Assembly (NCBI GenBank): GCA_041394705.1
Contig: JAWKHS010000020.1
Coordinates: 1-64,000, forward strand
Direction: 5' to 3'
DNA: 64,000 nt
Origin: Vicinamibacterales bacterium
Lineage (GTDB): Bacteria; Acidobacteriota; Vicinamibacteria; Vicinamibacterales; UBA2999
Both the position numbers and the translations under genes were made by a program. Position 1 is the first letter of the stretch, and each line of letters starts with the position of its first letter. Positions 44,730 to 54,391 of the stretch are shown here, piece by piece. The notes beneath the pieces were generated by a model. That model was not told the origin of the DNA. It did no database searches and was given only the letters and a program-made list of their open reading frames with translations.

Positions 44730-46202
44730 ATGCCAGCACCCGTTCCTGTCGGTCAGCAGCGGTCCGCCCCACGCGCGGCGGCGTGGCAGACGCTCTTTGA
44801 CGCCGTCGCGGCGCTGTCCAGGCGCTACGAGCGACTGTGTGCCGCGTACGGCGGGCCGCTGCTGCTCCTGGCCCTGGCGGCGTTCGCCGCCAGCCGCGTC
44901 TTCGTGTGGTCGCTGATGGTCCCGGGTGACGTGCCGTACTACGCCCGCTACGCCTACGAGGCGCGGGTGGCGCACCAGCAGGGCGCCACCATCTACGAGC
45001 ACTTCTATCCGCCCGACACCTGGCCCAAGACCGTCGAGTATCCGCCGCTGGCGGTGGATCTGCTGGCGCTCGTCGGGCGCCTGGTGCCGCCGGCCGTGGA
45101 CCCCGACGACTTCACGCGGTCCTTCAGCACCGCCTTCCACACGCTGATCTTCGGGCTCGATCTCGTGACACTCGCGGCGGTGGTGGCGTACCGCCTGCGA
45201 CGGCGGACCCCGCTCAGCGCCGTCGTGGCGGGCGTGGTGACCTACACGCTGGCGGGCCTCGTGCTGAAGAACTTTCTCTACTCGCGCCTCGACGTGCTGC
45301 TCGGGCAGCTGCTGGCGCTGGCGCTCGTGCTGATGATCGCGCCGGGACGGCGGACGCTCGTGTCGAGCGCCGTCCTCAGCGTGGCCGTGGCGTTCAAGCT
45401 GGTCCCGGTGCTCCTCATCCCCATCTGGCTGGTGGGCGCGCTGCACGCGACGCCAGCCAGTCTGGCGGCGCTCACGCGGGAGCTGGCGCGGAAGGGCGCG
45501 GCGATGGCCGCCGTCGTCCTGCTGCCATGGGTGGTGTTCGGCCTGCGCCTGGGCGAGGACGCGATCTCGTTCCTGCGGATTCACGCGGCGCGGGGCATCC
45601 ACATCGAGTCGTCGTGGGGAACCGTGACGGTGCTGCTGTCGAAGGTGGGGCTGCCGGTGAGCGTCGAGCTCTTCCGGTCCTACGACGTGGAATCGTCCCT
45701 GTCGTCGAGCTTCGCGGCGCTGGCACCGGCCGTGCTCGCGGGCGGCTGCGCCCTCATCTACGGGTTGTACTTCCGCCAGGCGCGGCGGATGGCGCCGGCG
45801 CCGGGCATCGACGGCGGATCGGTCGCGCAGCGCGACCCCGAGCTCTTCAAGCTCGCGATGCTGGCGACGGTGGTCTTCAGCCTGGCGGCCTCCACCGTGC
45901 TGTCGCCGCAGTACCTCTTGTGGCTGCTGCCGCTCGGACTGCTCATGCCCTGGGGCCTCTCCCACGGACGCTCGTGGGGCCTGGTCAGCCATCCCGTGCT
46001 GTTGATCCTGGCGTTCCTCACGGCCCTCATCGTGCCGAAGTTCTACACGTCGGACGTGTTGCGGCTGACGTGGTTCGGTACGACGCTGCTGACGCTCAGG
46101 AACGCCGGCATCGTCCTCTACGCGGCCCTGCTGATCGCCTACCTGGCGCGGTACCGCCGCATGAGCCCGGCCGAGCCGCCGCTGCGGCCGCTCGAGTCGT
46201 AG
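44730..46202 (+). CDS. Polytopic glycosyltransferase (GT87-like, DUF2029)
   Basis: Membrane protein of 490 residues with about 10-12 helices. The luminal loop after helix I has GDVPYYARYAYEARVAHQ and the YPPDTWPKTVEYPPLAVD motif typical of polyprenyl-phosphate-dependent mannosyltransferases. It should glycosylate lipids, glycans or proteins at the outer face of the inner membrane. The ATG at 44730 is chosen as the nearest before helix I; the frame is open to 44487. TACCAT at about 44647 may be a -10 element. No glycan genes are adjacent. Confidence 0.85.
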   Translation: MPAPVPVGQQRSAPRAAAWQTLFDAVAALSRRYERLCAAYGGPLLLLALAAFAASRVFVWSLMVPGDVPYYARYAYEARVAHQQGATIYEHFYPPDTWPKTVEYPPLAVDLLALVGRLVPPAVDPDDFTRSFSTAFHTLIFGLDLVTLAAVVAYRLRRRTPLSAVVAGVVTYTLAGLVLKNFLYSRLDVLLGQLLALALVLMIAPGRRTLVSSAVLSVAVAFKLVPVLLIPIWLVGALHATPASLAALTRELARKGAAMAAVVLLPWVVFGLRLGEDAISFLRIHAARGIHIESSWGTVTVLLSKVGLPVSVELFRSYDVESSLSSSFAALAPAVLAGGCALIYGLYFRQARRMAPAPGIDGGSVAQRDPELFKLAMLATVVFSLAASTVLSPQYLLWLLPLGLLMPWGLSHGRSWGLVSHPVLLILAFLTALIVPKFYTSDVLRLTWFGTTLLTLRNAGIVLYAALLIAYLARYRRMSPAEPPLRPLES

Positions 46203-46224
46203 GCCCGGCGGCCGGCGCCGAGCG

Positions 46225-46719
46225 CTACTGCGGCGGGTTCGGGAGGTAGAGCGACATCAGGTGCACGGGCGCCTGGATGTCCACGAACTGGTGCGGGATG
46301 CCGGACGGCACGATCAGGAAGTCGCCCTTCGCGAAGGTCTGACGGACGCCGCCCTCGATGCCCGTGCCCGACAGGTTCGTGCCGTTGCGGGTCGGCGAGA
46401 CGAGCGTGCCGCCGGTGAGCAGCGTGGCCGTGCCCTCGATGACGTAGAAGAGCTCGGCCTGCGCCTCGTGCAGCGACGCGCCCTGGGGCCTCGGCAGCCG
46501 GCGCTCGACGTTCACGTTGTACGGCGCCAGCGAGAAGACGCGGACGGCCGACGATGGACGGTCGGTCGGGAGCGCGGCGATGGCCGCCGCGAGATCGGCT
46601 GCCGGGAACACGCTGGCCTTCGAGCGATCGGTCGGGGGCGGGGGCGTCTGCCCGGCCGCGGGCACGGCAGCCGCGAGCCCGACGGCGAGTATCAGGATTC
46701 GTACGACACACGTGCGCAT
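46225..46719 (-). CDS. Exported cupin-domain protein
   Basis: Protein of 164 residues with signal peptide ending near AAG-Q, then one cupin barrel with HEAQAELFYVIEG (first motif) and GDFLIVPSGIPHQF (second motif). Metal-binding residues are the His/Glu of the first motif and the His of the second. A TAGAAT hexamer and a GGAGG site precede the ATG (the hexamer 20-25 bases upstream), so this one is a normal leadered gene. Function unknown; quercetinase-like or sugar-epimerase-like activity is possible. Confidence 0.85.
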   Translation of the reverse strand: MRTCVVRILILAVGLAAAVPAAGQTPPPPTDRSKASVFPAADLAAAIAALPTDRPSSAVRVFSLAPYNVNVERRLPRPQGASLHEAQAELFYVIEGTATLLTGGTLVSPTRNGTNLSGTGIEGGVRQTFAKGDFLIVPSGIPHQFVDIQAPVHLMSLYLPNPPQ

Positions 46720-46780
46720 GGGGGCCTCCGGTCGGACGGGCATTCTACGCCGACGACGGTCCGTGGCACACTGGCGGGCC

Positions 46781-47395
46781 GTGGCGCCCGTCATCCCGAA
46801 CCCGGCCGCGATCCGCGCCTTTGCGTCCGCGCGCGCGTTCGAGACATGGCTCCGCGCCCACCACGCGCGTGCCGACGAAATCTGGCTCCGCATCTACAAG
46901 AAAGGTTCGGGCGCGAAGAGCGTGACGGCGGCCCAGGCGCTCGACGTCGCCCTGTGCTGGGGGTGGATCGACGGCATTCGGAAGGCCTGGGACGACGCCT
47001 CGTTCCTGCAGCGCTACACGCCCCGCCGGCCGCGCAGCGTCTGGAGCCAGGTGAATCGGGACCACGTCGCGCGGCTGACGAAGGCCGGCCGCATGCAGCC
47101 GGCGGGCCTCCGGCAGGTGGACGCCGCCAAGGCCGATGGCCGCTGGGCCGCGGCGTATGCGCCCATCCGGTCGGCGTCGCGGGACTCGATCCCCGAGGAC
47201 CTGCGCGCCGCCATCCACGCCAACCCGCGCGCCCGCACCACGTTCGAGCGACTCGGGAAGACGAACCTCTTCGCGCTCGCGTTCCGGACCGGGGCGATGC
47301 GGACGCCGGTCGGCCGCGCGCGGAAGATCGCGGAACTCGTGGCGATGCTGGCGCGCGGGGAGACGATCGTCCCCGAGCGCCCGACGACGCGGTAG
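46781..47395 (+). CDS. YdeI/OmpD-associated family protein
   Basis: Protein of 204 residues of the YdeI type (PF13376). The N-terminal domain has RAFETWLRAHHARADEIWLR and the block ALCWGWIDGIRKAWDD, followed by FLQRYTPRRPRSVWSQVN. These proteins have been tied to envelope stress and antimicrobial peptide resistance in enterics, but the mechanism is unclear. GTG start with a CACACT hexamer eight bases before it. Followed after 11 bases by the SLOG-TIR gene, so the two are probably co-transcribed. Confidence 0.85.
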   Translation: MAPVIPNPAAIRAFASARAFETWLRAHHARADEIWLRIYKKGSGAKSVTAAQALDVALCWGWIDGIRKAWDDASFLQRYTPRRPRSVWSQVNRDHVARLTKAGRMQPAGLRQVDAAKADGRWAAAYAPIRSASRDSIPEDLRAAIHANPRARTTFERLGKTNLFALAFRTGAMRTPVGRARKIAELVAMLARGETIVPERPTTR

Positions 47396-47406
47396 GCGCG
47401 CCACCG

Positions 47407-48528
47407 ATGCCGAGTACCCGGTCGACGTTCGTGCTGGTGCTGGGCACCGGCTTCGCCAACGCCGCGAAGCGGCGCGCGGCCCGCATGATCGGCAGCACGC
47501 TGGCGGACGCCGGCTTCGGCCTCGTCACCGGCAACTCGACGGGCGTGGACGACTGGGTGTCCCGCAGCTTCTGCGACGCCCTCACCGAACGCGGCGAGTC
47601 GCCGGAGGGCGCCTTCTGGCAGGTCTCCCTGGGCGCCAGCCGGATCCTGCGCCGCGGCGGCTGGCCCCTGCCGGGGTTCGCCGCGCCGCGTGCGTGCCGG
47701 GTGCGCGTGACGAATGTCGAGACGTGGAAGCGCGAGGCCGTGTCTCGCGCCGACGCTGGGGTGATGGTGGGCGGCGGGCGCGGAGCGCTCGACATCGCGC
47801 GCCGCATGCTGGACCGTGGCCGTCCCGTCTTCCCGCTGCCCTTCATGGGCGGCCTGACCGGCAACTCCGACGAGGTGTTCCAGGACATCCTCCGGACGTG
47901 GGAGGCGCACCCGGTGCCGGGCGTCAGCCGCTCGCAGTACCTGCGGCTGGCCGAGCCCTGGGTGAGCGGGACGGGTCAGCTCGGGAACCTGCTCCGGGGC
48001 ACGCTGGCCGAACGCCCGGACATCTTCGTGTCCTACCGACGGAGCGACGCCCCGGCCGCCGCCGGAAGAATCGCGCGCGATCTGGCCGAGCACTTCGGAT
48101 CGCGGCGGGTGTTCTTCGACATCAATGGGATTGCGCCCAGCCACGCGTGGGCCGAGTCCATCCGCCAGGCCATCGAGTCGTGCGCGGTCGGCGTCGTCGT
48201 GATCGGCCGGTCGTGGCTGTCGCGCGGGCCGGCCGGAGAGCCTCCCCGGCTCCACGAGCCGAAGGACGTCGTGCGGGGCGAGATCGAGGCCCTGATCGCG
48301 GGGCGCAAGGCGCTCTTCCCGGTGGTGGTGGAGGGCGCGAGGCTCCCCGACGCGGCCGATCTGCCCGAGTCGCTCGCGACGCTGCCGCGCTTCCAGGCCC
48401 TGACGCCCGCCAACGGCGACTGGGACGTCACGATCGGGCTGCTCGTCCGCGAGATCGAGGCGTACCTGACCCGCAGTCGCGGCCGACGGACGATCGCAAT
48501 GCCTTACGGCCGCCGGTGGGCGGAGTAG
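47407..48528 (+). CDS. SLOG-TIR fusion protein (candidate NAD-cleaving defence effector)
   Basis: Protein of 373 residues in two parts. Residues 7-165 form a Rossmann-like SLOG/LOG domain (VLVLGTGFANAAKRRAAR, GNSTGVDD and the nucleotide-loop VGGGRGALDIARRML). Residues 203-350 form a TIR domain (DIFVSYRRSD, RRVFFDINGIAP, then AWAESIRQAIESC); E250 is where the catalytic Glu of TIR NADases falls. In Thoeris and related systems SLOG domains bind a cyclic ADP-ribose-like signal and TIR domains make or respond to it, so an all-in-one sensor-effector is plausible. No partner defence gene is adjacent. It ends over the DPP III gene by 25 bases. Confidence 0.8.
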   Translation: MPSTRSTFVLVLGTGFANAAKRRAARMIGSTLADAGFGLVTGNSTGVDDWVSRSFCDALTERGESPEGAFWQVSLGASRILRRGGWPLPGFAAPRACRVRVTNVETWKREAVSRADAGVMVGGGRGALDIARRMLDRGRPVFPLPFMGGLTGNSDEVFQDILRTWEAHPVPGVSRSQYLRLAEPWVSGTGQLGNLLRGTLAERPDIFVSYRRSDAPAAAGRIARDLAEHFGSRRVFFDINGIAPSHAWAESIRQAIESCAVGVVVIGRSWLSRGPAGEPPRLHEPKDVVRGEIEALIAGRKALFPVVVEGARLPDAADLPESLATLPRFQALTPANGDWDVTIGLLVREIEAYLTRSRGRRTIAMPYGRRWAE

Positions 48529-50471
48529 GCCAGCATCTGCGCCGCGAAATCGCAGCCGTAGGAGACCGTCACGTCCGTGATCGCGCCGTCGGCGTCCTGG
48601 ACAGGCGTCAGCGTGGGCATGACGAACGCGGTGTAGGACGGCAGGTTCAGCGCGTCCACCCGCGAGACGATCTCGTCGCGCAGCGCCGCGTCGAAGTGCA
48701 CGCCGTAGGTGTCGAACAGCTCGCGGGCGGCGGCGTAGTCGCCCTCGGACTTGATGCGCTGCACCTCGTGCAGCATCCGCGCGACGCCCTCGCGGAATTC
48801 CGCCACGCTGTCCACCACGTGGTAGGTGCGCCCGTTCCTGATGCGCACCGAGATCGCGCGGGTGTTGGCCAGCAGCCAGTGCACGATGGCCTGGCGGTTG
48901 CGCATGTGATCTTCCTCGAGCTGCGTGCCCTCGCGGACGCGCCGGAGCTGGACGAGGGCCGTGCGCGCGTAGGCCTCGTATTCGGTGCGCACGACGTCGG
49001 CGAATTCGTCCGCCGGAACGAGCCCGAGCTCGACCATGATCGGATCGGCGCAGAAATAGAGCGCGACCAGGTCGGCGCGCGTTTCCTCGAGCGCCGAATA
49101 CTGCTCGCGCAGCAGCTCCTGGGGCTGGGCCTGCGCGGCCGCGTTCATCCGCCCGGACCCGTGGCCCAGCACTTCGTGGATCTCGGTGGCGATCTCGCCC
49201 GCGACGCCGCCCCAGCGCTTCGCCCGCTGGAACTCGTCGTCGGACCACGCGAACTCCCGCCGGTACTCGTCGGTGGTGCTGAGCTCGTACGCCTCGGTCA
49301 CGTTGGCGAGGGTGACGGACTTGCTGCCGTGGGCCTCCCGCACCCGCTGGTCGTTGGGCAGGTTCACGCCGATGGGCGTGATCGGGCCCGCGTCGCCCGT
49401 CTCGATCACGACCTCGATCGCGCTGGCCGACACGCCCTGCACGACCGGCTTGCGGTACATGGGCGCGATGGGCATGCGGTCCTCGAACCACTGCGCGTGG
49501 GCCGCCAGCGCCTCGATGCGCGCGGTCTTGGCCCGGTTCACGTAGTAGACCATGCCCTCCCACGCGCCCTTCATCCCGCGGGCGTCCATGTAGACCTCGA
49601 TGAAGCCGTTCATGGTGTCCACGGAGGAATCGGTGGCGGTCACCCAGGCGACGTCGAAGGCGACGCGGTCCTCGTCCTCGCCGGTGCGGTACCAGCGGAC
49701 CAGCGCCTCGAGCGCCCGCGCGAACCCGGGCGGCGCCCAGCGGATGGCCGCCTCGAGGTGCTGGACGACCCGGGCGAGCTCGGCGCCGTAGCGGCCGCCC
49801 ACGCGGTACACCTCTTCGACGAGCACGCCGTCGCGCTTGACGAGCCGCGAGTTCAGCGGATGGCGCTCGACGAACCCCTCGAGGTCCGCCGTCGTCACGC
49901 CGTCGTACAGGTTGTTCGCGCTGTCGCGCAGGATGTCGCCGCCCGGGCCCGGCGACTTGTTCGTGACCATAGGGTCCACGGCCGGATCGAGCAGGAACGG
50001 CGCGAGGCGGCGAGCCAGGTCGCCGGGGGTTTCACCCGGCCGGCAGGCGAAGCGGGCGCCCGCGCTCGAGGCGGCGGTCGCCGCCGCCGCCAGCGCTTCC
50101 ACGCTCAGCCGCAGGACGAACTTCCGCGCCGTGAGGTTGTTGAAGGGCCCGGAGTTGATCCAGAAGAGCTTGGTGTAGCGCCAGATCTCGCGCGCCACGT
50201 CGGGCGCGAGCGCCGAGTCGGCCAGCACCAGGGCCTCCAGGAAATCGCGCATCTCCAGGGCGTGCTCGTAGCGCTGGTCGGCGTAGATGTCCCGTCCGGC
50301 CAGGGCGGCCTGGTACAGGTGCCAGACCAGCGTCTTCTGATCGAGCGTGAGCTGGTCGAAGCCGTCCGCGTACAACTGGACGACGGCCGCGTCGTCCACG
50401 CGCTCCAGGAGGTAGCGGCGGGACGCCGCAGCGGTAGTGTCGTGGCGGGTCGAAGCGTCGGGCGGCGGCAT
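48504..50471 (-). CDS. Dipeptidyl-peptidase III (M49 family)
   Basis: Zinc peptidase of 655 residues, expected to trim dipeptides from N-termini of short peptides. The zinc motif HEVLGH (432-437) is the M49 HExxGH form and the second motif EETRAD (462-467) supplies the third ligand. No signal peptide is evident, so it is cytoplasmic. It follows the beta-CASP gene on the same strand after about 20 bases. Confidence 0.93.
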   Translation of the reverse strand: MPPPDASTRHDTTAAASRRYLLERVDDAAVVQLYADGFDQLTLDQKTLVWHLYQAALAGRDIYADQRYEHALEMRDFLEALVLADSALAPDVAREIWRYTKLFWINSGPFNNLTARKFVLRLSVEALAAAATAASSAGARFACRPGETPGDLARRLAPFLLDPAVDPMVTNKSPGPGGDILRDSANNLYDGVTTADLEGFVERHPLNSRLVKRDGVLVEEVYRVGGRYGAELARVVQHLEAAIRWAPPGFARALEALVRWYRTGEDEDRVAFDVAWVTATDSSVDTMNGFIEVYMDARGMKGAWEGMVYYVNRAKTARIEALAAHAQWFEDRMPIAPMYRKPVVQGVSASAIEVVIETGDAGPITPIGVNLPNDQRVREAHGSKSVTLANVTEAYELSTTDEYRREFAWSDDEFQRAKRWGGVAGEIATEIHEVLGHGSGRMNAAAQAQPQELLREQYSALEETRADLVALYFCADPIMVELGLVPADEFADVVRTEYEAYARTALVQLRRVREGTQLEEDHMRNRQAIVHWLLANTRAISVRIRNGRTYHVVDSVAEFREGVARMLHEVQRIKSEGDYAAARELFDTYGVHFDAALRDEIVSRVDALNLPSYTAFVMPTLTPVQDADGAITDVTVSYGCDFAAQMLAYSAHRRP

Positions 50472-50492
50472 CGCGGCTGAGCGAGTCTTGGT

Positions 50493-51884
50493 CTAGAGGG
50501 GAACAGGCACACGTTCCCCGTGCCGCGGGACCTGCACGTTCCAGGCCAGCTCGTGCTCGATTCGCGATTTCAGGGCGTCCTGGGCCGACGGCTCCCCGTG
50601 CACGAGGTAGGTCGTGCGCGGCGGCGACGGGAAGGTGCGCAACCAACGCACGATTTCGCTCGCGTCTGCATGCGCCGACATCCCGTTCAGCTTCTCCACG
50701 CGCGCATGCACGGGAACCTGCTGCCCGTAGATCTTGACCTCCTGGGCGCCCTCGATCAGGTGTCGGCCGCGCGTCCCGGCGGCCTGGAACCCGACAAAGA
50801 GCACGGTATTCCTCTGATCGGGCAACGCCTTGGCCAGGTGGTGAAGTACCCGCCCACCCGTGGCCATGCCGCTCGACGAGATGACGATGGCGGGGCCGGC
50901 CCGGTTGACCACGTCCTGGGACTCCCGGGACGACGCCACCGGGGTGAAGCGGGCCGTGCAGAAGGCGGACACCTCGCCGCGGTGGCGGCCGATGTCCCCA
51001 TCCAGTTCGTGGGCGCGGCGCTCGTAGAACTTCAGCGCCTGCAGCGCCATCGGGCTGTCCACGTAGACCGGCAGGGCCGGGACCGCGCCGCCGTCCTCGA
51101 GCTTCTTGATGGCGTACAAGACTTCCTCCACCCGGCCGATCGCGAAGGACGGGATGACGAGCTTCCCGCCCCGCTCGGACGTTTCCCGTATAAGCGTCGC
51201 GAGGCGTTCGGTCTCATCACCGTCGGGATGGAGGCGGTCGCCGTAGGTGGACTCGACGAGCAGGACGTCGGCGGCGGTCCCCGCCGACGGGTCCGGCAGC
51301 ACGGGCCGGTTGTAGCGTCCCAGGTCGCCGCCGAAGACCACGGCGCCACCGCTCCCGTCCGCCCGGCGCATCCTGACGTACGCGGCCCCGAGGAGGTGGC
51401 CCGTCGGAATGAACTCGGCCTCGAGGCCGTTGGCGACAGGCACGGGGCGGTGGTAGCCGACCGGCTGGAGGCGCGACAGCGTGGCGACGGCCTGGTCTTC
51501 GGTGAAGAGGGGCTTGGCCGGGTGGTGCTTGGAGTAGCCGCCGCGATTGGCGCGGTCCGCCTCCTCTTCCTGCAGCCGGCCGGCGTCCGGCAGCACCAGG
51601 CTGCACAGATCCTGGGTGCCGGGGGTGCAAAAGATCCGGCCCTTGAACCCCTGCGCCACGAGCCGCGGCAGCATGCCGACGTGATCCAGGTGGGCGTGGG
51701 TGACGACCACGGCGTCGATGGCCGCGGGGGGCACGGGCGACGGCGCCCAGTTCCTGAGGCGCAGTTCCTTGAGCCCCTGGAACATCCCGCAATCCACCAG
51801 CACGCGCCGGCCCGAGGACTCCACCAGGTAGCGGGAGCCGGTCACCGTGCGGGCCGCTCCAAGGAACGTCAGCGTCGCCGTCAT
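50493..51884 (-). CDS. MBL-fold/beta-CASP RNA-metabolising hydrolase
   Basis: Metallo-beta-lactamase protein of 463 residues. The MBL motif VTHAHLDHVG, downstream GHLLGAA and GGDLGRYN are followed by the beta-CASP region (SSSGMATGGRVLHH) and a C-terminal RNA-processing domain (SAHADASEIVRWL, HGEPSAQ). Related proteins are 3'-end nucleases of the Ysh1/CPSF-like bacterial branch. A TACAGT hexamer lies 11 bases before the ATG on the minus strand. Divergent from htrA. Confidence 0.92.
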   Translation of the reverse strand: MTATLTFLGAARTVTGSRYLVESSGRRVLVDCGMFQGLKELRLRNWAPSPVPPAAIDAVVVTHAHLDHVGMLPRLVAQGFKGRIFCTPGTQDLCSLVLPDAGRLQEEEADRANRGGYSKHHPAKPLFTEDQAVATLSRLQPVGYHRPVPVANGLEAEFIPTGHLLGAAYVRMRRADGSGGAVVFGGDLGRYNRPVLPDPSAGTAADVLLVESTYGDRLHPDGDETERLATLIRETSERGGKLVIPSFAIGRVEEVLYAIKKLEDGGAVPALPVYVDSPMALQALKFYERRAHELDGDIGRHRGEVSAFCTARFTPVASSRESQDVVNRAGPAIVISSSGMATGGRVLHHLAKALPDQRNTVLFVGFQAAGTRGRHLIEGAQEVKIYGQQVPVHARVEKLNGMSAHADASEIVRWLRTFPSPPRTTYLVHGEPSAQDALKSRIEHELAWNVQVPRHGERVPVPL

Positions 51885-52025
51885 GTGCGGATCGGACTGT
51901 ACCAGACCCGGCCGCCCGCCGGCCGAATGCCGGCGCCGCCCGCACCACGGGGCTGCTAAGCTCGGGTGTCGCGGCCGATGGCGCCGGACTTCTCGGAGCG
52001 TGCACATGCAGGCGAGCGGGGCGGC

Positions 52026-53471
52026 ATGAAGCGTCGGGCAGCAGCGAAGCAAGCGCGGCGGGTCGTCACGGCCGGTCTCATGGCGGCCGCCGGCCTGCTC
52101 GCGGCCGACGCGGCCCACGGGCAGCCGGTCGCGGCGCCGGCGCGGACGATCGCGCTCGCCGACATCAGCGCCTCGTTCGAGGCCCTGGCCGCCCAGGTGG
52201 GCAGCGGCACGGTCCAGGTGCTGGCCAGCGGCCTCGCCGGCGATCCCGGGGACACGACCGGCGACGCGATGGTGGAACGGCGCCGGTCCGCGGGGTCGGG
52301 CGTCATCGTGGACGCCGCCGGCTACGTGATGACGAACTACCACGTCATCGAAGGCGCGCGGCGCGTCCAGGTCGTGCTGGCCTCGCGGACGGCCGGCGCC
52401 TCGATCGTGCGGCCGCGGGGGCGGACGCTGGAGGCGTCGGTGGTGGGCGTGGACGAGGAGACGGACCTGGCGCTGCTGCAGGTCGACGGACGCGGCCTCG
52501 GGCTGCAGGCGCTGCCCCTCGGCGACTCCGACACGCTCCGGCCGGGCCAGCTGGTCTTCGCCCTCGGCAGCCCGCTCGGGCTGGACAACACGGTGACGAT
52601 GGGCGTCGTGAGCGCGGTGGGACGCCAGCTCGAACCCGACGATCCGATGGTCTACATCCAGACCGACGCGCCGATCAATCCCGGCAGCAGCGGTGGGCCG
52701 CTCGTGGACGCCAACGGGCGCGTGGTGGGCATCAACACCCTGATCCTGTCGCAGGGCGGCGGCAACGAGGGCCTGGGATTCGCGGCGCCGAGCAACATCG
52801 TGCGCACGGTGTTCGAGCAGCTCAAGGCGTACGGGCTCGTGAGGCGTGGGACGATCGGCGCCGTGGTCCAGTCGATCACGGAACCCATGGCCAAGGGCCT
52901 CGAGCTGCCGCAGGACACCGGGGCGCTCGTCGCCGACGTCGATCCGGACGGGCCGGCGGGCCAGGCCGGGCTCAGGACGGGCGACATCGTCGTCGCCCTC
53001 GATGGCAAGCCGATCGAGAACGGCCGTCAGCTCGACGTCAACCTGTACCGCCGGCCCGCGGGGTCCAAGGCGACGCTCGCGGTCCTGCGCGGCGCCCAGC
53101 GTCTCACGCTGACGGTCGCGGTCGAGGAGCGGCAGGACGACCCGTCGCGCTTCGCCGCGCTGGTCTCGCGCACGGAGAACCTGGTGCCACGCCTGGGCGT
53201 GCTGGCGCTGACGCTGACCGACGCGCTGCGCCAGCAGCTCGGCGTGGACGACACCGTCTCGGGCACGCTCGTGGCGGCGCGGGCGGGCGAGGAGGCGGCC
53301 GACCTGGGCATCGAGACCGGCGACCTCATCGTGGCCCTCAACCGGACGCCGGTGAGGACCCTGGAGGACCTGAAGCGCCTGGTCGGTGCCCTGGCGCCAC
53401 GCGCGGCGTGCGCGCTGCAGGTCGTGCGGCAGGGGCAGTACCTGTTCCTGGCCTTCGAGATCGAGGAGTGA
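52026..53471 (+). CDS. HtrA/DegP-like periplasmic serine protease with two PDZ domains
   Basis: Protein of 481 residues: signal peptide to about 32, trypsin-like domain (60-260) with catalytic H106 (TNYHVIEG), D147 (DEETDLALLQ) and S222 (NPGSSGGPL), then two PDZ domains (about 285-370 and 385-480). Quality-control protease or chaperone of the envelope. The start is ATG 52026, in a context ggcggc; the frame is open to 51966. Its TGA overlaps the GTG of the sigma-factor gene, so proteolysis and the stress response share one message. Confidence 0.92.
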   Translation: MKRRAAAKQARRVVTAGLMAAAGLLAADAAHGQPVAAPARTIALADISASFEALAAQVGSGTVQVLASGLAGDPGDTTGDAMVERRRSAGSGVIVDAAGYVMTNYHVIEGARRVQVVLASRTAGASIVRPRGRTLEASVVGVDEETDLALLQVDGRGLGLQALPLGDSDTLRPGQLVFALGSPLGLDNTVTMGVVSAVGRQLEPDDPMVYIQTDAPINPGSSGGPLVDANGRVVGINTLILSQGGGNEGLGFAAPSNIVRTVFEQLKAYGLVRRGTIGAVVQSITEPMAKGLELPQDTGALVADVDPDGPAGQAGLRTGDIVVALDGKPIENGRQLDVNLYRRPAGSKATLAVLRGAQRLTLTVAVEERQDDPSRFAALVSRTENLVPRLGVLALTLTDALRQQLGVDDTVSGTLVAARAGEEAADLGIETGDLIVALNRTPVRTLEDLKRLVGALAPRAACALQVVRQGQYLFLAFEIEE

Positions 53472-54391
53472 ACGACGACCGGGCGGCCGCGCCGGCCGCA
53501 GCACCGCCGGTGGACGACGCGACGCTCGACACGCTCTACACGCGGTCCGGCGCGGCGCGATGGGGTCTCACGCGGGAGGCGTTCACCGCCGGCGTCCTCG
53601 ACGCATTCAGGGCCAGGTGGCCCGGGCCCGGGCAGGCCAACTCGCTCGTGCTGCTCACCACACATCACCCAGAGGATCTGGGACTGGCTGTGGCGTGCGC
53701 GGAGGGCCTGCCCGACGCATGGGATCATTTCGTCCTCACGTACCGGCCGGAGTTGTACCGCGCCGCGCGCGCGATGACCGACGACGCGACGGGCCGCGAG
53801 CTGGCCGATTCGCTCTACGCCGACCTCTACGGTCTCGGCGAGCGTGATGGGCGGCGCCGGTCGTTGTTCCGCTACTACCACGGCCGGGCGAAGCTCTCGA
53901 CGTGGCTGCGCAGCGTCCTTGCCCAGCGCCACGTGGACCTCGTCCGCGCGCGGAAGCGGACCGTCTCGCTGGACGACGACGCGGCGCGCCCCGCCGAGAC
54001 CCGCCTGGCGGCGCCGGACCGCCTCCATCCCGCCGATGCGGCCACCATGCGCGCGGCCGCCGGCGCCGTGACCGCGGCCTTGGGCGTGCTGTCGGCGGAC
54101 GACCGGCGCCTGATAGCGTGGTACTACGTCCACGGGGTGACGCTGGCGGCCATCGGGCAGGCATCCGGCGTGAGCGAGGCCACGGCGTCCCGTCGGCTGG
54201 AGCGCGTCCGACGGGCACTGCGCACGGCGATCGAACGCGAACTGGAGGCTCGGCGCATGTCGATCACCGACGTCGATGACTGGGCCGCCGTCGCCCGGCA
54301 GTCCTGGGACGCGGCGCTCGCGGACGCCCTTGGCGTCGGACCGCCGCAAGAGTCCGGAGCGCCAACGTTCACAGGAAAGAGGACGCCGTGA
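53468..54391 (+). CDS. Sigma-70 family (ECF-like) RNA polymerase sigma factor
   Basis: Protein of 307 residues. Region 2 (about 105-195) includes LYRAARAMTDD and KLSTWLRSVLAQRHVDLVR, and region 4 (about 225-275) has LGVLSADDRRLIAWYYVHGV and GVSEATASRRLERVRR. The N-terminal 70 residues are an extra helical segment typical of larger ECF groups. GTG start overlaps the htrA stop, and its own stop overlaps the anti-sigma GTG. Probably controls envelope-stress genes. Confidence 0.88.
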   Translation: MNDDRAAAPAAAPPVDDATLDTLYTRSGAARWGLTREAFTAGVLDAFRARWPGPGQANSLVLLTTHHPEDLGLAVACAEGLPDAWDHFVLTYRPELYRAARAMTDDATGRELADSLYADLYGLGERDGRRRSLFRYYHGRAKLSTWLRSVLAQRHVDLVRARKRTVSLDDDAARPAETRLAAPDRLHPADAATMRAAAGAVTAALGVLSADDRRLIAWYYVHGVTLAAIGQASGVSEATASRRLERVRRALRTAIERELEARRMSITDVDDWAAVARQSWDAALADALGVGPPQESGAPTFTGKRTP

